DNA from: Oscillospiraceae bacterium
GTDB lineage: Bacteria > Bacillota > Clostridia > Oscillospirales > Ruminococcaceae
DNA: 64,000 nt
Direction of reading: 5' to 3'
Assembly: GCA_017427265.1 (NCBI GenBank)
Contig: JAFRTG010000021.1
Location: 1-64,000 of the forward strand
In this document: piece by piece, positions 1 through 9,850 of the stretch
Numbering within the stretch: the stretch's first letter is position 1
How the letters are laid out: every line of letters starts with the position of its first letter
Notes under the pieces: generated by a model
The model's input: the letters and a program-made list of their open reading frames with translations, nothing else
Database searches by the model: none
Told to the model about the DNA's origin: nothing
Translations under genes and position numbers: made by a program

Positions 1-1
1 C

Positions 2-1081
2 CTGACTGTCGATGAACTTGTGGCTCTCACTCTTGAAGTTGGCAAGTACGGCGTTCAGGGTATGGCTGACCTTGATGCTGCAAATACTACAGCATACGGC
101 AATCCTGAGATCACAAGCGTTGACATAGGCGTGAGAAATAATCCGGGAATACTGATCTCAGGTCACGATCTGAAAGACCTTGAAATGCTCCTTGAGCAGA
201 CAAAGGATACGGGAGTTGATGTTTATACGCACTCGGAAATGCTGCCTGCGCATTATTATCCGTTCTTCAAAAAGTATCCGCATTTCGCAGGAAACTACGG
301 CAATGCGTGGTGGAAGCAGAAAGAGGAATTTGAGAGCTTTAACGGTCCGGTTCTTATGACCACGAACTGCATTGTTCCGCCGAAGGACAGCTACAAGGAC
401 AGGCTTTGGACTACGGGTGCTGCAGGCTATCCGGGCTGTAAGCATATTGACGCACCCTACGGCGAAGTAAAGGATTTCTCGCCGATCATCGAACAGGCTA
501 AGAAATGTCCTCCGCCGACTGAAATCGAAACAGGCTCTATTATCGGCGGCTTTGCCCATGAACAGGTATTTGCACTTGCCGATACAGTTGTAGAAGCTGT
601 AAAATCGGGGGCTATCCGCAAATTCGTAGTCATGGCAGGCTGTGACGGCAGAGCGAAGTCCAGAAGCTACTATCAGGAATTTGCAGAGAAACTGCCGAAG
701 GATACGGTCATTCTCACCGCAGGCTGTGCGAAGTACAAGTATAACAAGCTCGACTTAGGCGACATCGGCGGTATTCCGAGAGTGCTTGATGCAGGACAGT
801 GCAACGATTCTTATTCTTTGGCGCTAATCGCCCTGAGGCTGAAAGAGGTATTCGGACTTGACGATGTGAATGATCTGCCTATCGTTTACAACATCTCATG
901 GTATGAGCAGAAAGCAGTCATCGTACTCCTTGCTCTGCTGTATCTCGGAGTGAAGAATATTCACCTCGGACCGACTCTGCCTGCGTTCCTGTCACCGAAT
1001 GTCGCAAAAGTACTTGTGGATAATTTCGGAATTGCAGGAATCACGACAGTTGAGGAAGATATGAGGATATTCGGCTTATGA
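2..1081 (+). CDS. hcp: Hybrid cluster protein / hydroxylamine reductase, 5'-truncated by window edge
   Basis: C-terminal two thirds of a hybrid cluster protein, the Fe-S/oxo-cluster enzyme that reduces hydroxylamine or NO in anaerobes and acts in the cytoplasm in nitrosative stress defence. The frame is open from base 2, so the start lies off the window and the GTG at 20 is only an internal codon. Family landmarks seen: [36 protein letters not shown], then the cluster-ligand cysteines in TNCIVPP and [40 protein letters not shown] and a C-terminal WYEQKAV. About 360 residues are visible of the usual 540. The gene ends 90 bp before an MFS permease that has its own promoter, so the two are probably separate units. 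Confidence 0.95.
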   Translation: MTVDELVALTLEVGKYGVQGMADLDAANTTAYGNPEITSVDIGVRNNPGILISGHDLKDLEMLLEQTKDTGVDVYTHSEMLPAHYYPFFKKYPHFAGNYGNAWWKQKEEFESFNGPVLMTTNCIVPPKDSYKDRLWTTGAAGYPGCKHIDAPYGEVKDFSPIIEQAKKCPPPTEIETGSIIGGFAHEQVFALADTVVEAVKSGAIRKFVVMAGCDGRAKSRSYYQEFAEKLPKDTVILTAGCAKYKYNKLDLGDIGGIPRVLDAGQCNDSYSLALIALRLKEVFGLDDVNDLPIVYNISWYEQKAVIVLLALLYLGVKNIHLGPTLPAFLSPNVAKVLVDNFGIAGITTVEEDMRIFGL

Positions 1082-1116
1082 AAGATCAGAAATTAAGGTG
1101 AGCCGTTTTCTCCATA

Positions 1117-1145
1117 TTGCTTTTTCATAAGTTTTCAAGTATAAT
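1117..1145 (+). promoter_or_regulatory. Sigma-A promoter of the MFS gene
   Basis: TTGCTT at 1117-1122 and TATAAT at 1140-1145 with a 17-bp spacer, 26 bp before the start codon at 1172. AGGAGA at 1161-1166 is the ribosome binding site. Confidence 0.7.
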
Positions 1146-1171
1146 AAAAGAAAAAAACATAGGAGAATAAT

Positions 1172-2332
1172 ATGGGGTCACTTCTTCTTGCGATAATATA
1201 CCTCGCATTTATCAGTCTCGGCCTGCCTGATTCGCTTCTTGGTTCCGGCTGGCCGACAATGCAGAAGGATTTTGGCGTTCCTTCATCATATGCCGGATAT
1301 GTGTCAATGGCAATATCATTTATGACGATCATATCCGCATTGGTTGCTCCGTCAATCATAAAAAGAGTAAGAACACAATGGATAGTCGTGTCATCTGTAT
1401 TCCTGACAGTTATAGGTCTGATCGGTTTTTCATGCTGTAAATCGTATGCCATGCTTTTCCTTTTCGTGGTGCCTTATGGACTTGGTGCAGGCTCAGTGGA
1501 TTCAGCACTTAATAACTATGTAGCTAAACACTATTCTTCATCGGTGATGAATTTTCTTCATTGTTTCTATGGTGTAGGCGCTATGATCAGTCCGTATATC
1601 ATGTCTCTTGCACTTGCAAAGGCGCACTGGAATGAAGGATATCGTTGGACTGCATATATACAGTCAGGCATCATGCTTGTATGTCTGTTATCTGTTCCTC
1701 TCTGGAAGAAAAACGAAGCAGCAGAAGATGACAGCGAGCATGACGCCGCAGGTATCAGAGATGCTCTTAAGATCCGAGGCGTTATCCCTACACTGATCGC
1801 ATTTTTTGCATACTGCTCCGGCGAATGTACCTGCTTCCTGTGGACATCAAGCTATTTTATCGGAACAAAGTCGATATCGGCTGAGACTGCTGCCGCATTC
1901 GGCTCTCTAATATTCGGAGGTCTGATGCTTGGCAGGCTGATATCTGCCTTTGTGTCAAACAAGCTTGGTGACAGATTTCTCATACGCATAGGGATAGCTG
2001 TTGAAGCAGTCGGTATCCTGTTGATACTTCTGCCGTTTGAAGGCTATATACCGGCGGCTGTTGGATTTATCATAACAGGTACCGGAATGGGACCTGTATA
2101 TCCTGCCATACAGCACATGGCACCTGACAATTTCGGAAGAAAAAACAGCGCAGCAATCATAGGTCTGCAAATGGCTTCCGCATACATTGGAAGCACTTTT
2201 ATGCCGATGGTATTCGGTCATATCCAGCAGGCAGTTGGTATCGGGATAATGCCAATATACCTCATATTCTTCGCCGCATTGAACATCGGTATGCTGGAGT
2301 ATACGTATAAGCGTATAAATATTAAGACCTGA
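1172..2332 (+). CDS. Major facilitator superfamily permease
   Basis: Twelve-helix MFS transporter of 386 residues, hydrophobic throughout. The opening segment reads LAFISLGLPDSLLGSGWP, a pattern seen in the FucP/YfkF-like (sugar or unknown substrate) branch of MFS. The charged segment after helix 6 (KKNEAAEDDSEHD, about residues 183-195) is the expected central cytoplasmic loop, and GRLISAFVSNKLGDR after helix 8 is a degenerate repeat of motif A. The substrate cannot be told from sequence. It has its own promoter and is followed by a terminator oriented for the opposite strand. Start chosen at ATG 1172 because AGGAGA lies 5 nt upstream. Confidence 0.85.
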   Translation: MGSLLLAIIYLAFISLGLPDSLLGSGWPTMQKDFGVPSSYAGYVSMAISFMTIISALVAPSIIKRVRTQWIVVSSVFLTVIGLIGFSCCKSYAMLFLFVVPYGLGAGSVDSALNNYVAKHYSSSVMNFLHCFYGVGAMISPYIMSLALAKAHWNEGYRWTAYIQSGIMLVCLLSVPLWKKNEAAEDDSEHDAAGIRDALKIRGVIPTLIAFFAYCSGECTCFLWTSSYFIGTKSISAETAAAFGSLIFGGLMLGRLISAFVSNKLGDRFLIRIGIAVEAVGILLILLPFEGYIPAAVGFIITGTGMGPVYPAIQHMAPDNFGRKNSAAIIGLQMASAYIGSTFMPMVFGHIQQAVGIGIMPIYLIFFAALNIGMLEYTYKRINIKT

Positions 2333-2337
2333 TAAAC

Positions 2338-2394
2338 AAAAAAATCCCCCTCACCAAGCAAGGAGTATCTCTACTTCCTGCCTGATGAGGGGAT
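2338..2394 (-). terminator. Intrinsic terminator of the flavin-reductase operon (copy 1 of a repeat)
   Basis: A hairpin pairs the arm at 2345-2353 with 2386-2393, with further pairing inside (AAGCAAGGAGTA against TACTTCCTGCCT, with wobbles). Read on the minus strand it is followed by seven T (2344 to 2338). It therefore terminates the minus-strand operon ending at 2430. The 27 nt at 2332-2358 are identical to 5869-5895, and the right arm (2373-2392) is identical to 5906-5925. Confidence 0.8.
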
Positions 2395-2429
2395 ATATTA
2401 TTGCCATATTTGCAATTACTCACAGTTGA

Positions 2430-2987
2430 TTACTCATACTTCTTACCAATATTCCAAGCTCCGCCAACGCTGTCACCGACAGTTCGATAGCACAGACCAA
2501 CGGTATCAAATACAACAAGTCCGACCTTGCCGAGATCGACCTTGCCGTCTGTCAGTACTTCCTCATCGGCTTTCAGACCAACGATCTCCGCAACGACTCT
2601 GGTCTCCTTGAACTCCTCCTGAAGCTCGATGACCTTGCACTCGATCGTAACGGGGAGCTGGTCGATGACAGGTGCGTTCACCTTGTCGGATTTAGTGACC
2701 GTAAAACCACACTTTTCAAGTTTATCAGTTACCTTGTTACCGGACACAATCCCCACATAATCGCAGGCGGCTATCTGTGCAGCGGTTGCAAATGCCACTG
2801 TGAACTCTTTGTTCAGCCTGATGTTGTCGGTTGTCTTGTGCGGCGATAAACTGATCGAGATCTGATTGCCGCCGATCTGTCCGCCCCACGCAGCGTTCAT
2901 AGCGTCGGGGTTGCCGTTCTCATCATAAGTGCCGATGATAAGCACAGGATGAGGAGTGATGAAGCCCTTGTCAAGTGATTTTTTCAT
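2430..2987 (-). CDS. Flavin reductase family protein (FMN-binding split barrel)
   Basis: A 185-residue flavin-reductase-like protein. The N-terminus (FITPHPVLIIGTYDENGNP, then AMNAAWGGQ) and the following ISLSPHKTT...FTVAFAT segment form the FMN-binding split barrel of the DIM6/NTAB (flavoredoxin-like) family. Such proteins bind FMN and pass electrons from NAD(P)H or a partner; the actual donor and acceptor are unknown. It is the last gene of the operon MATE > acetyltransferase > this gene and is followed by a terminator. AGGAGG sits 8 nt before the ATG at 2987. No truncation is seen. Confidence 0.88.
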   Translation of the reverse strand: MKKSLDKGFITPHPVLIIGTYDENGNPDAMNAAWGGQIGGNQISISLSPHKTTDNIRLNKEFTVAFATAAQIAACDYVGIVSGNKVTDKLEKCGFTVTKSDKVNAPVIDQLPVTIECKVIELQEEFKETRVVAEIVGLKADEEVLTDGKVDLGKVGLVVFDTVGLCYRTVGDSVGGAWNIGKKYE

Positions 2988-3044
2988 TGTAGTTTACCTC
3001 CTGAGTGATTGTATTTTTAACGGCAGAAATGCCGTGATATACAG

Positions 3045-3614
3045 TTATTCCTCCGTATCATTTTCAATGTCTTTTATCTTCCTTGCAGGCACACCACCCA
3101 CAACGCAGTTATCGGGAATATCCTTTGTGACAACAGCTCCGGCTGCGACCACAACATTATTGCCTATCGTTACGCCCGGCAGGATCGTTACATTTCCGCC
3201 TATCCACACATCATTTCCGATATGTACAGGCTTTGCGACAGCAAGATGCTTTCTTCTGCCCATAGGTGAAAGAGGGTGTCCGACCGTTGTGATGAGTGTT
3301 CCCGGACCAATCATCACATTGTCTCCGATGTAGACCTCTCGAATATCAAGTATCGTCAGATTGAAGTTGCCCGTGAAGTTGCTGCCGATATAGATGTTTT
3401 TGCCGTTGTCACAGCTAAAGGTCTTGGCGATCCATACCTTTTCGCCCACGCTGCCGAGCATCGCTTTGAGATGAGCGTATTGAGCTTCATAGTCTGTATC
3501 ATCTATCGCATTATACTTCATACATTGAATGATCGCATTCTCTTTTCGAGCGGAAACTGCCGCATCATCATAGCAGTATTCAAGCCCAGCTTCGAGCTTT
3601 TCAAGTTCTGTCAT
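3045..3614 (-). CDS. Maltose/galactoside O-acetyltransferase-like (LbH) protein
   Basis: Left-handed parallel beta-helix acyltransferase of the Maa/LacA/NodL family, which moves acetyl from acetyl-CoA to a sugar hydroxyl. Hexapeptide repeats run through [47 protein letters not shown] and [14 protein letters not shown]. The catalytic His is in TTVGHPLSP, and [10 protein letters not shown] is the family's C-terminal signature. Start placed at MTELEKLE (3614) because GGAGGT lies 7 nt upstream; a longer reading from 3629 would overlap that ribosome binding site. Middle gene of the minus-strand operon, 17 bp after the MATE stop. The natural acceptor is unknown. Confidence 0.88.
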   Translation of the reverse strand: MTELEKLEAGLEYCYDDAAVSARKENAIIQCMKYNAIDDTDYEAQYAHLKAMLGSVGEKVWIAKTFSCDNGKNIYIGSNFTGNFNLTILDIREVYIGDNVMIGPGTLITTVGHPLSPMGRRKHLAVAKPVHIGNDVWIGGNVTILPGVTIGNNVVVAAGAVVTKDIPDNCVVGGVPARKIKDIENDTEE

Positions 3615-3631
3615 ATCCTTACCTCCCATTA

Positions 3632-4999
3632 TTATACTGCAACTGCCAGTTTTCTGTCAACCGCTTTTTTATCGGTCTTGCGGATAAAGATACTGTAATC
3701 TATCAGCACGATGACCGCACAGGCTGCCCATATAATCGGCTCACAGATACAGATGCCGAAATATCCAAGCTGCGGTGCAAGCACAGCCACAGCAAGTATT
3801 TTCAGCAGAAACTCTACGATACTTCCCGTGACGGGAACGAGCTTTCTGCCGACGCCCTGCAAGCTGCTTCTGAGGATAAGAAGCACTCCGAGAACGAAGA
3901 AAAACGAGATGTTCCAAACGATGTATTTTGAAGCGGTGGAGATAACGGCTTCATCAGTCGTTCCGGTAAGAGCCTGTATCAGCGGCCTGCGGAAAAGTAC
4001 GCATACAATAACCGAAAATGCACTCCATATCTCCGCAATGATGATACTGTACTTGATACCCTGCTTCACTCTGTCCGTCCTGCCTGCGCCGTAGTTCTGG
4101 CTTGCAAAGGTTGATGAAGCAAGTGCGATAGTTCCGAGGGGAAGCATGAAAATATCGTCTATCTTTCGTGCGGCGGTGTGGGCTGTTATGGTGCTTGTGC
4201 CGAAGCTGTTGACTGCACCCTGCAATATCACAGAGCCTACGGACACGATAGCGTACATCAGCCCCATTGAAAGCCCCGTGCTTGTGAGGTCTGAAAGCAG
4301 AGCTTTATCAAATACAAGCTCGCTTTTTTGGAAAACGAGAATATCACATTTTTTCAGAGCGTAGATAAAGCACAGCACCACCGAAACGCCCTGAGAAATG
4401 ACTGTCGCATAAGCGGCTCCTGCTACGCCCATATCAAAGCCCTTTACGAACAGAAAGTCCAGCCCGATATTCACGAATGTCGAAACGATCAAGAAATACA
4501 GCGGAGCTTTGCTGTTGCCTATCGCTCTCATCATACCCGCAAGCATATTGTAGGCAATGGTCACAGCCGAGAACAGAACGATGATCCGCATATAGCTCTC
4601 GGTGTCGACTATGATCTCGTTTGGAGTTTTGAGCGACTTCATCAGCGGGTGCAAAACTGCAAGGCTTGAAACGGTCAGCACAAAAGCAATGACTGCCGAA
4701 AGGATATAGGTCAGTGCGACCGACTTCTTCATCTCATGCTCATTTCCTGCACCGAAATATCGGGCTATCACGACCGCAAAGCCGTTAGTCAAGCCCCCTG
4801 CAAAGCCTATCAGCAGACCGTAAACGGGTGCGGAAGCCCCGACCGCCGCAAGTGCGCTGTCGCCCAAGATATTGCCGATGATAGCCGTATCCGCAACATT
4901 GTAGAGCTGCTGAAAAATATTACCGATCAGAACGGGAATTGCGAAATATATCAGGTTTCTGAGGATATTGCCCTCCGTCATGTTTATCGAGTTTTTCAT
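3632..4999 (-). CDS. MATE family multidrug/cation efflux transporter
   Basis: A 455-residue MATE-family inner-membrane exporter with twelve predicted helices, using Na+ or H+ antiport to export cationic drugs or metabolites. Seen features: an N-terminal [24 protein letters not shown] and [12 protein letters not shown] block, both typical of the NorM/DinF-like Firmicutes branch, and a repeat of the pattern in the second half. Start set at the ATG at 4999, 8 nt after AAGGAAG (5014-5008); the in-frame GTG at 5008 overlaps that site. First gene of a three-gene operon, divergent from the AraC-type regulator, which probably controls it. Confidence 0.9.
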   Translation of the reverse strand: MKNSINMTEGNILRNLIYFAIPVLIGNIFQQLYNVADTAIIGNILGDSALAAVGASAPVYGLLIGFAGGLTNGFAVVIARYFGAGNEHEMKKSVALTYILSAVIAFVLTVSSLAVLHPLMKSLKTPNEIIVDTESYMRIIVLFSAVTIAYNMLAGMMRAIGNSKAPLYFLIVSTFVNIGLDFLFVKGFDMGVAGAAYATVISQGVSVVLCFIYALKKCDILVFQKSELVFDKALLSDLTSTGLSMGLMYAIVSVGSVILQGAVNSFGTSTITAHTAARKIDDIFMLPLGTIALASSTFASQNYGAGRTDRVKQGIKYSIIIAEIWSAFSVIVCVLFRRPLIQALTGTTDEAVISTASKYIVWNISFFFVLGVLLILRSSLQGVGRKLVPVTGSIVEFLLKILAVAVLAPQLGYFGICICEPIIWAACAVIVLIDYSIFIRKTDKKAVDRKLAVAV

Positions 5000-5022
5000 C
5001 TGTATCACTTCCTTATGCCTGA

Positions 5023-5031
5023 ATTATACCA
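5023..5031 (-). promoter_or_regulatory. Extended -10 promoter of the MATE operon
   Basis: On the minus strand TGGTATAAT lies at 5031 to 5023 (extended -10). No good -35 box is seen. It is 24 bp upstream of the MATE start codon. Confidence 0.55.
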
Positions 5032-5080
5032 CAGGCACAGGATAAAGTACAGTATTCAGATTATATTTTCGTCACTCATC

Positions 5081-5109
5081 TTGACTAAATCAAAGAAATA
5101 TGCTATGAT
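5081..5109 (+). promoter_or_regulatory. Promoter of the AraC-family gene
   Basis: TTGACT at 5081-5086 and TATGAT at 5104-5109, 17-bp spacer. It lies in the 126-bp divergent region shared with the MATE operon, where the regulator is expected to bind. Confidence 0.65.
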
Positions 5110-5125
5110 GATAAAGGGTGATACT

Positions 5126-5872
5126 ATGAAGGAAAATACCGACAGGCAGGTAGCCTATCTTGAATATCTGAACCGTGAGAACAGCTTTCATCATCATCGC
5201 TATGACAGCGAAATGCTGCAATATGAATATCTGAAAAACGGCGATCCTCGTGCGATAGATGAAGCGGAGCGAATGATACGCTCTGCTGAAACAGGGCATC
5301 TGTCCGATGATCCGCTGAAAAATCTGCTCTATCTCTGTATCTGCAATATCACGCTTGTGACACGCTTTGCCATAGAGGGCGGCATGGACGCTGAAAAAGC
5401 CTACAATGCCAGCGATCTTTACATCAGGAAATATGATAAGGCAAGATCGACGGACGAGTTATATTTACTTCACCGAGAGATGATAAAATACTATGTGAAA
5501 GCGGTCGCTGCCGCAAGGAAAGAGACTGTGTATTCCAAGCAGATCGTTTTATGTATGGACTATATTCAGCTTCATTTGCATGAGGCGATAGTGGTGAGAG
5601 AGCTTGCGGAAATGGTGGGGCTGAATGAGTCCTATCTGTCCACTCTTTTCAAGCGTGAAACGGGAGTGCCGCTTACGGAATATGTGATCCTTAAACGAAT
5701 GGAAGCCGCCGAGAATATGCTGAAATACTCCGACTTTTCTCTTTCGGAGATCTCGGATATACTTAACTTCTCATCGTACAGCCATTTTGCGAGGACTTTC
5801 AGGAAGTATTATGATACGAGCCCGAAGGAATACCGCAACAGATATTTCAGGCGAACGGCGATGACGGAATAA
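5126..5872 (+). CDS. AraC-family transcriptional regulator
   Basis: A 248-residue DNA-binding regulator. The C-terminal ~100 residues hold the AraC double helix-turn-helix: ELAEMVGLNESYLSTLFKRE for the first, SEISDILNFSSYSHFARTFR for the second, then YDTSPKEYRNRY. The N-terminal ~140 residues are helical and are not the cupin of AraC itself; this form is common in Clostridia and its ligand is unknown. Start at ATG 5126 follows AAAGGGTG (5113-5119); longer readings run through the promoter. Divergent from the MATE/acetyltransferase/flavin-reductase operon, its likely target. Its stop codon overlaps the terminator repeat at 5869. Confidence 0.88.
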   Translation: MKENTDRQVAYLEYLNRENSFHHHRYDSEMLQYEYLKNGDPRAIDEAERMIRSAETGHLSDDPLKNLLYLCICNITLVTRFAIEGGMDAEKAYNASDLYIRKYDKARSTDELYLLHREMIKYYVKAVAAARKETVYSKQIVLCMDYIQLHLHEAIVVRELAEMVGLNESYLSTLFKRETGVPLTEYVILKRMEAAENMLKYSDFSLSEISDILNFSSYSHFARTFRKYYDTSPKEYRNRYFRRTAMTE

Positions 5873-5874
5873 AC

Positions 5875-5927
5875 AAAAAAATCCCCCTCACCAAGTAGGA
5901 ACACAACTTCCTGCCTGATGAGGGGGA
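5875..5927 (-). terminator. Intrinsic terminator of the recombinase operon (copy 2 of a repeat)
   Basis: Hairpin TCCCCCTCA (5882-5890) with TGAGGGGGA (5919-5927), followed on the minus strand by seven T (5881 to 5875). It ends the minus-strand recombinase operon. Nearly the same sequence as the terminator at 2338-2394, differing mainly in the apical loop. Confidence 0.8.
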
Positions 5928-5942
5928 TCATATCATAATATT

Positions 5943-7496
5943 CTATTTCTCCACGCTGACCGTCACACCGGACTTGAACCGGAATTCAAGGTAGTCATCG
6001 TGGACAATCACTTTTTCGAGCAGCTTCTTCACCAGAGTCTCGTCATATACCAAAACCTTGCTTTCCTGACGCTCAATAAACCGCTTAAGTTCTTTTATCC
6101 GCTTCTTATGCTCCGATTTCGCTGTGCTGTCCATATCCGCCTGTGCCTGCAACTCACGCAGGCGGAGAATTTCCTCGGTGAGGTCATCGTAACTCTCACG
6201 GCGTTCTGTACGGTCGATCAGCTCCTGCTGAAGTTCAGCCATTTTCGCCGCCAGAGCCGCCGCACTTTCTGGATTCGCCGCATTGATCGCTACTTCGAGG
6301 TTTGCTTTCAGGCGTTCCAAATAAAGTTCATTGTTTCCGACTATCTCATTGAGTGCTTCAACAAAGGCTTCTTTCAATATCTCCTCATTGACCGTTCTTG
6401 CATGGCACTCGTCTTTATGCTCCAACCTTGTCAGGCACCGCCACACAATGCTTTTCTTGCCGCGGTTATTCCAGTGGATTCTCCGATACTCTGCACCGCA
6501 GTCGGCGCAGAACACGATCTGCGAAAACGGATGATTTGCGCTGAATCCCTTTTTTCTGCCAAAGCAGGCGTTCTGTTCACTTCGCCGCGCCATTTCCTCC
6601 TGCACCATCAAAAACAGCTCTTTCGGAATAATCGCCTCATGGTCATCCTCAATGTAGTACTGCGGCATGATACCCGTATTCTTTACCCGTTTCTTGTTCA
6701 GAAAATCCACAGTATAGGTCTTTTGCAGCAGTGCGTCACCCATATACTTTTCGTTTTCAAGTATCTTCCGAATCGATGTATCGTGCCATTTCGCTTTGCC
6801 GCGTGAGGTCAGAATCCCGTCACGCTCAAGCCCTCTTGCGATTTTCTTGCAGCTTTTACCCTCAAGATACTCTCTGAAAATTCGCTTGACGATCTCCGCC
6901 TCTTTCGGATTGATGACCAGCCTGCCGTTTTCATCCTTGTCGTATCCGAGAAAACATCGCGTATTGATCATCACTTTCCCCTGCTGGAAGCGGTACTGAA
7001 TACCGATTTTCACATTCTTGCTGAGAGATTCTGATTCCTGCTGTGCGAGTGATGCCATAATCGTAAGCAGGACTTCGCCTTTTGCATCTATTGTATTGAT
7101 GGATTCCTTCTCGAAGAACACAGGGATATTCATGCCCTTCAGCATACGGATGTAATTCAGGCAGTCAACGGTATTTCTGGCAAATCTGCTGATTGATTTT
7201 GTCAGGATCATATCGATGAGTCCCTTTTTACAATCATCGATCATAGCGTTAAACTGTTCTCTGCCCTTTGTCGAGGTCGCACTGATTCCTTCGTCAGCGT
7301 ACACTTTTACCAATTCCCACTCTGGCTTGGAATTGATGTACTCGGTATAATGCTCGATCTGCGTTTCATAACTGGTAGCCTGTTCCTCGTTGTCAGTCGA
7401 GACACGGCAGTATGCCGCCACACGCAGACGCTTGACTTCTTCCTTTGCGGCGGCATTGCCCTTTTGCGGTTTGGCGGGTATTTTGATCACATTCAT
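5943..7496 (-). CDS. Large serine recombinase
   Basis: A 517-residue site-specific recombinase. The resolvase catalytic domain is residues ~23-170, with the nucleophile Ser in [12 protein letters not shown], and [12 protein letters not shown] and [15 protein letters not shown] downstream. The 'recombinase' DNA-binding domain follows (~200-300: [29 protein letters not shown]), then a zinc ribbon ([11 protein letters not shown]...WRC...C) and a charged coiled coil (~400-490). This is the layout of large serine integrases that insert or excise genetic elements. Last gene of the recombinase operon; its ATG overlaps the stop of the preceding small gene by 4 bp (ATGA). Confidence 0.92.
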   Translation of the reverse strand: MNVIKIPAKPQKGNAAAKEEVKRLRVAAYCRVSTDNEEQATSYETQIEHYTEYINSKPEWELVKVYADEGISATSTKGREQFNAMIDDCKKGLIDMILTKSISRFARNTVDCLNYIRMLKGMNIPVFFEKESINTIDAKGEVLLTIMASLAQQESESLSKNVKIGIQYRFQQGKVMINTRCFLGYDKDENGRLVINPKEAEIVKRIFREYLEGKSCKKIARGLERDGILTSRGKAKWHDTSIRKILENEKYMGDALLQKTYTVDFLNKKRVKNTGIMPQYYIEDDHEAIIPKELFLMVQEEMARRSEQNACFGRKKGFSANHPFSQIVFCADCGAEYRRIHWNNRGKKSIVWRCLTRLEHKDECHARTVNEEILKEAFVEALNEIVGNNELYLERLKANLEVAINAANPESAAALAAKMAELQQELIDRTERRESYDDLTEEILRLRELQAQADMDSTAKSEHKKRIKELKRFIERQESKVLVYDETLVKKLLEKVIVHDDYLEFRFKSGVTVSVEK

Positions 7497-7885
7497 TTTA
7501 TCACCTCTATCAAACTGTACATATATTCTGCCTGTGCAATCGGATCATCATAATGCTTGGTCGGTTCCGAGAACAGGGACTCAGTATAGACCGGCGGCGG
7601 TTGCAGACGCTTCTTGCAGCCATGCTTTTCCGATCTCCGTATCAGCTCCGCATTTGCTTTCGAGAAGGTCTGTCGGCTGATGATTGCAGGATAGAAATCA
7701 TCTCCGATATAACAATAGTTGCGGATCATACGCTTCACCATGCTGTGAACCATCGGCTTTCCGGCATTGGCAGCCGCTTCTCGCAGGCTCATACCGGAAA
7801 TGTAGCCGTTGAAGATATTGATTACAACTTCCGCTTCCTGCTCGTCCACAACGGCTGTACCATTTATTATTTTGTACCCGTACAT
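7493..7885 (-). CDS. Short recombinase-associated protein (lacks catalytic domain)
   Basis: A 130-residue protein beginning [21 protein letters not shown], which matches the start of the 'recombinase' DNA-binding domain of large serine recombinases (compare [20 protein letters not shown] in the neighbour). It has no resolvase domain and no catalytic Ser. Proteins of this kind commonly sit between two full-length recombinases in Firmicutes elements and may act as an accessory factor; that role is inferred. Start at ATG 7885 because AAGGAGG lies just upstream, inside the 3' end of the preceding gene (19-bp overlap), which suggests translational coupling. It overlaps the next gene by 4 bp. Confidence 0.8.
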   Translation of the reverse strand: MYGYKIINGTAVVDEQEAEVVINIFNGYISGMSLREAAANAGKPMVHSMVKRMIRNYCYIGDDFYPAIISRQTFSKANAELIRRSEKHGCKKRLQPPPVYTESLFSEPTKHYDDPIAQAEYMYSLIEVIK

Positions 7886-9419
7886 AGCTCCTCCTTCAGC
7901 GTCAACCCGCATTTCAGCCGAAAGCCGATGCAGGTTCTGGAATAGACAATGATACTGTCAACAAATTCGGTAAACAGGTCATCGCTGAATTCCGTCTGCA
8001 TTTCTGCTGATTCGACAAAATGCAGGAGCTTTTCCGTTTCCTTGATGTTTCCGTTCACTGCGGCTTTTTCATTGCTTTTCAGGGCAGCACGGTATTCTTC
8101 GTTCTGCTGTTCAATTCGTCTCAGCTCCCGAGTATACATTGCACTATCAAGGAAACCGCTGACACGCAGCTTTCTCAGTTCCTGCTTCCTGTCAACATTT
8201 TTCTGCAGCTCCGCTTTCAGATCCAGAATATTCTGTAAATTTTCATCTGTGTCGGTGAGCTTCAGTGCTTCAAGATACGGCGAAAGAATCTGCTTATAGC
8301 CGAAAATCAGCTTGTTCAGCATGGTCAAAAATGCTGCTTTGATTGCGGCATCCTTAATGAACATCATGGAGCATTTTTCTTTGTGATACAAGTGTGTCGA
8401 GCAAGCCCACGCAATTCCGACATGCTGCGTCTGCCGCTTGAACTTATCACCGCACTCACCGCAGATAATACGCCCGGAAAACGGGTACTGTCTATGGTAC
8501 TTTCCGGTATCCTTTTCAATATTGCGTTCATCGCTGTGCTTTTGAAGCATGACCTGCACACGCTCAAAAGTTTCTTTGCTGATGATTGCTTCGTGATGGT
8601 CTTCTGCATAGTAACGATCAACCTCGCCGTGATTGTGGTGCCGCTTAAAGCTGCTGTCGGTATAGGTTTTCTGGAAGGCGGCGGCACCGTAGTATTTCTC
8701 ATTCACAAGAATCCCTTTGACCGTAGAACCAGACCATTTTCCGCCCTTACGGGTAGGCACATTCTTTCTGTCCAGCATCTGAGCAATCTTGTATGTTCCC
8801 ATACCCGTCAGAGCTGAGGAGAAAATCAGCCGGATCAATCGGCTTCCGTTGGCTCAATGATAAAATTGCCGTTGGCATCTCTTGTATAGCCATAAGGCGG
8901 ATAACCGAATTTGAAGGTTCCTGCTTCGATTCGCTGCTGAACAGTCCACTTCACATTCTTGGAAATGGATTCGGACTCATTCTGTGCCATGCTGCTGAGA
9001 ATTGACAGGATCAATTCGCTTTCCATGCTCCCTGTATCGATATTCTCCTTCTCGAAATAGATCGGAATATTGTAGGAAAGCAGTTCTCTCACTAGTGACA
9101 GGCAGTCGGATGTATTGCGGGAAAAACGGCTGATCGATTTTGTAAGCACATAGTCAACGCTTCCGGTACGGCAGGCGTATAGCAGTGCCTGCAATCCATC
9201 GCGGATATCCGCTTTTGTTCCGGTGATTCCGAAATCATAGAACACGCCTGCGAACTCCCAGTCGGAATGCCGCTTGATCCATGATTCATAATGTGCTTTC
9301 TGTGCTTCCAGACTGTCTTTCTGATCTTCGTTTTCGGTACTGACTCGGCAGTAGGCAGCCACACGGAGCTTCTTGATTTCAATCGGATTTGCTTCAATTT
9401 TCCTGATTTCCAATGGCAT
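7867..9419 (-). pseudogene. Large serine recombinase, split by a single-base frameshift
   Basis: Two reading frames make one recombinase. The first (9419-8835, 194 aa) holds the resolvase domain with [24 protein letters not shown] and SSMAQNESESISKNV and ends ...IIEPTEAD. The second (8838-7867) picks up as IRLIFSSALTGMGTYKIAQ, then the zinc ribbon IICGECGDKFKR and a coiled coil. In relatives ...EAD/E-V-IRLIF... is continuous, so one base (a G after GAT) seems to be missing at about 8836. The join reads GATTGATCC: no slippery heptamer is present, but a TTG start overlaps the TGA stop, so coupled translation of two halves is possible. Otherwise this is a degraded gene or a sequencing error. Confidence 0.8.
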
Positions 9420-9443
9420 GACCTCCTTTGTCAGTACACTATA

Positions 9444-9635
9444 TTAACTCTGAACCGCTGATTTATCAAGTGTTTTCGGGAATAAGTCCGCAAACATGGG
9501 AGAGAAAGATTGGCGGTTTAATTCCGATAATTTGTCATACTCGACAACGGAAATCATACCGCTTTCAAAAAGTAGTCTTGTTATTGTCTGCGCTCTGTAA
9601 AAGTTCACTTCATCAATGATTTTCTGCTGTTCCAT
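9444..9635 (-). CDS. Small SHOCT-like protein upstream of recombinases
   Basis: A 63-residue protein (MEQQKIIDEVNFYRAQTI...) with the segment LFESGMISVVEYDKLSELNR, which resembles the short SHOCT-like helical motif (aliphatic-x-x-G-x-I-x-x-x-E-Y/F). Small proteins like this are often the first gene of serine-recombinase cassettes in Clostridia; the function is unknown. AAGGGAGG lies 7 nt before the ATG. It is 24 bp upstream of the frameshifted recombinase and probably in the same transcript. Confidence 0.7.
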   Translation of the reverse strand: MEQQKIIDEVNFYRAQTITRLLFESGMISVVEYDKLSELNRQSFSPMFADLFPKTLDKSAVQS

Positions 9636-9696
9636 AGCATACCTCCCTTAAAATCAATGTGACATTTCTGTCAAAAATATGAAACCTGTGTGAAAA

Positions 9697-9723
9697 TTAG
9701 CACTCTCCCCTTGACAGTGCTAA
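9697..9723. promoter_or_regulatory. CIRCE operator (HrcA binding site)
   Basis: TTAGCACTC, nine bases, CAGTGCTAA. This matches the CIRCE consensus TTAGCACTC-N9-GAGTGCTAA at 17 of 18 arm positions. It covers the -35 box of the hsp20 promoter, so HrcA binding would block transcription until heat shock. Confidence 0.92.
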
Positions 9724-9739
9724 TTCAGAGTGCTATAAT
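9711..9739 (+). promoter_or_regulatory. hsp20 promoter
   Basis: Perfect TTGACA (9711-9716) and TATAAT (9734-9739) with a 17-bp spacer. The -35 lies inside CIRCE. The leader to the start codon is about 105 nt and holds a small hairpin (AGCACC/GGTGCT near 9764-9785). Confidence 0.9.
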
Positions 9740-9850
9740 ATAAACAGAACAAAGGAACAGAGAAGCACCAAAGGATCCGGGTGCTGAACCCTCCGTCCCC
9801 TTGCTCGAAGCAATGGAAACAATGTGACGAGTAAAAAGGAGGACTGACCT

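Noticed and set aside
9444-9660. attL-type attachment site next to the recombinases
   Set aside because: No matching direct repeat at the other side of the module could be found by eye; the terminator repeats at 2332 and 5869 have a simpler explanation.
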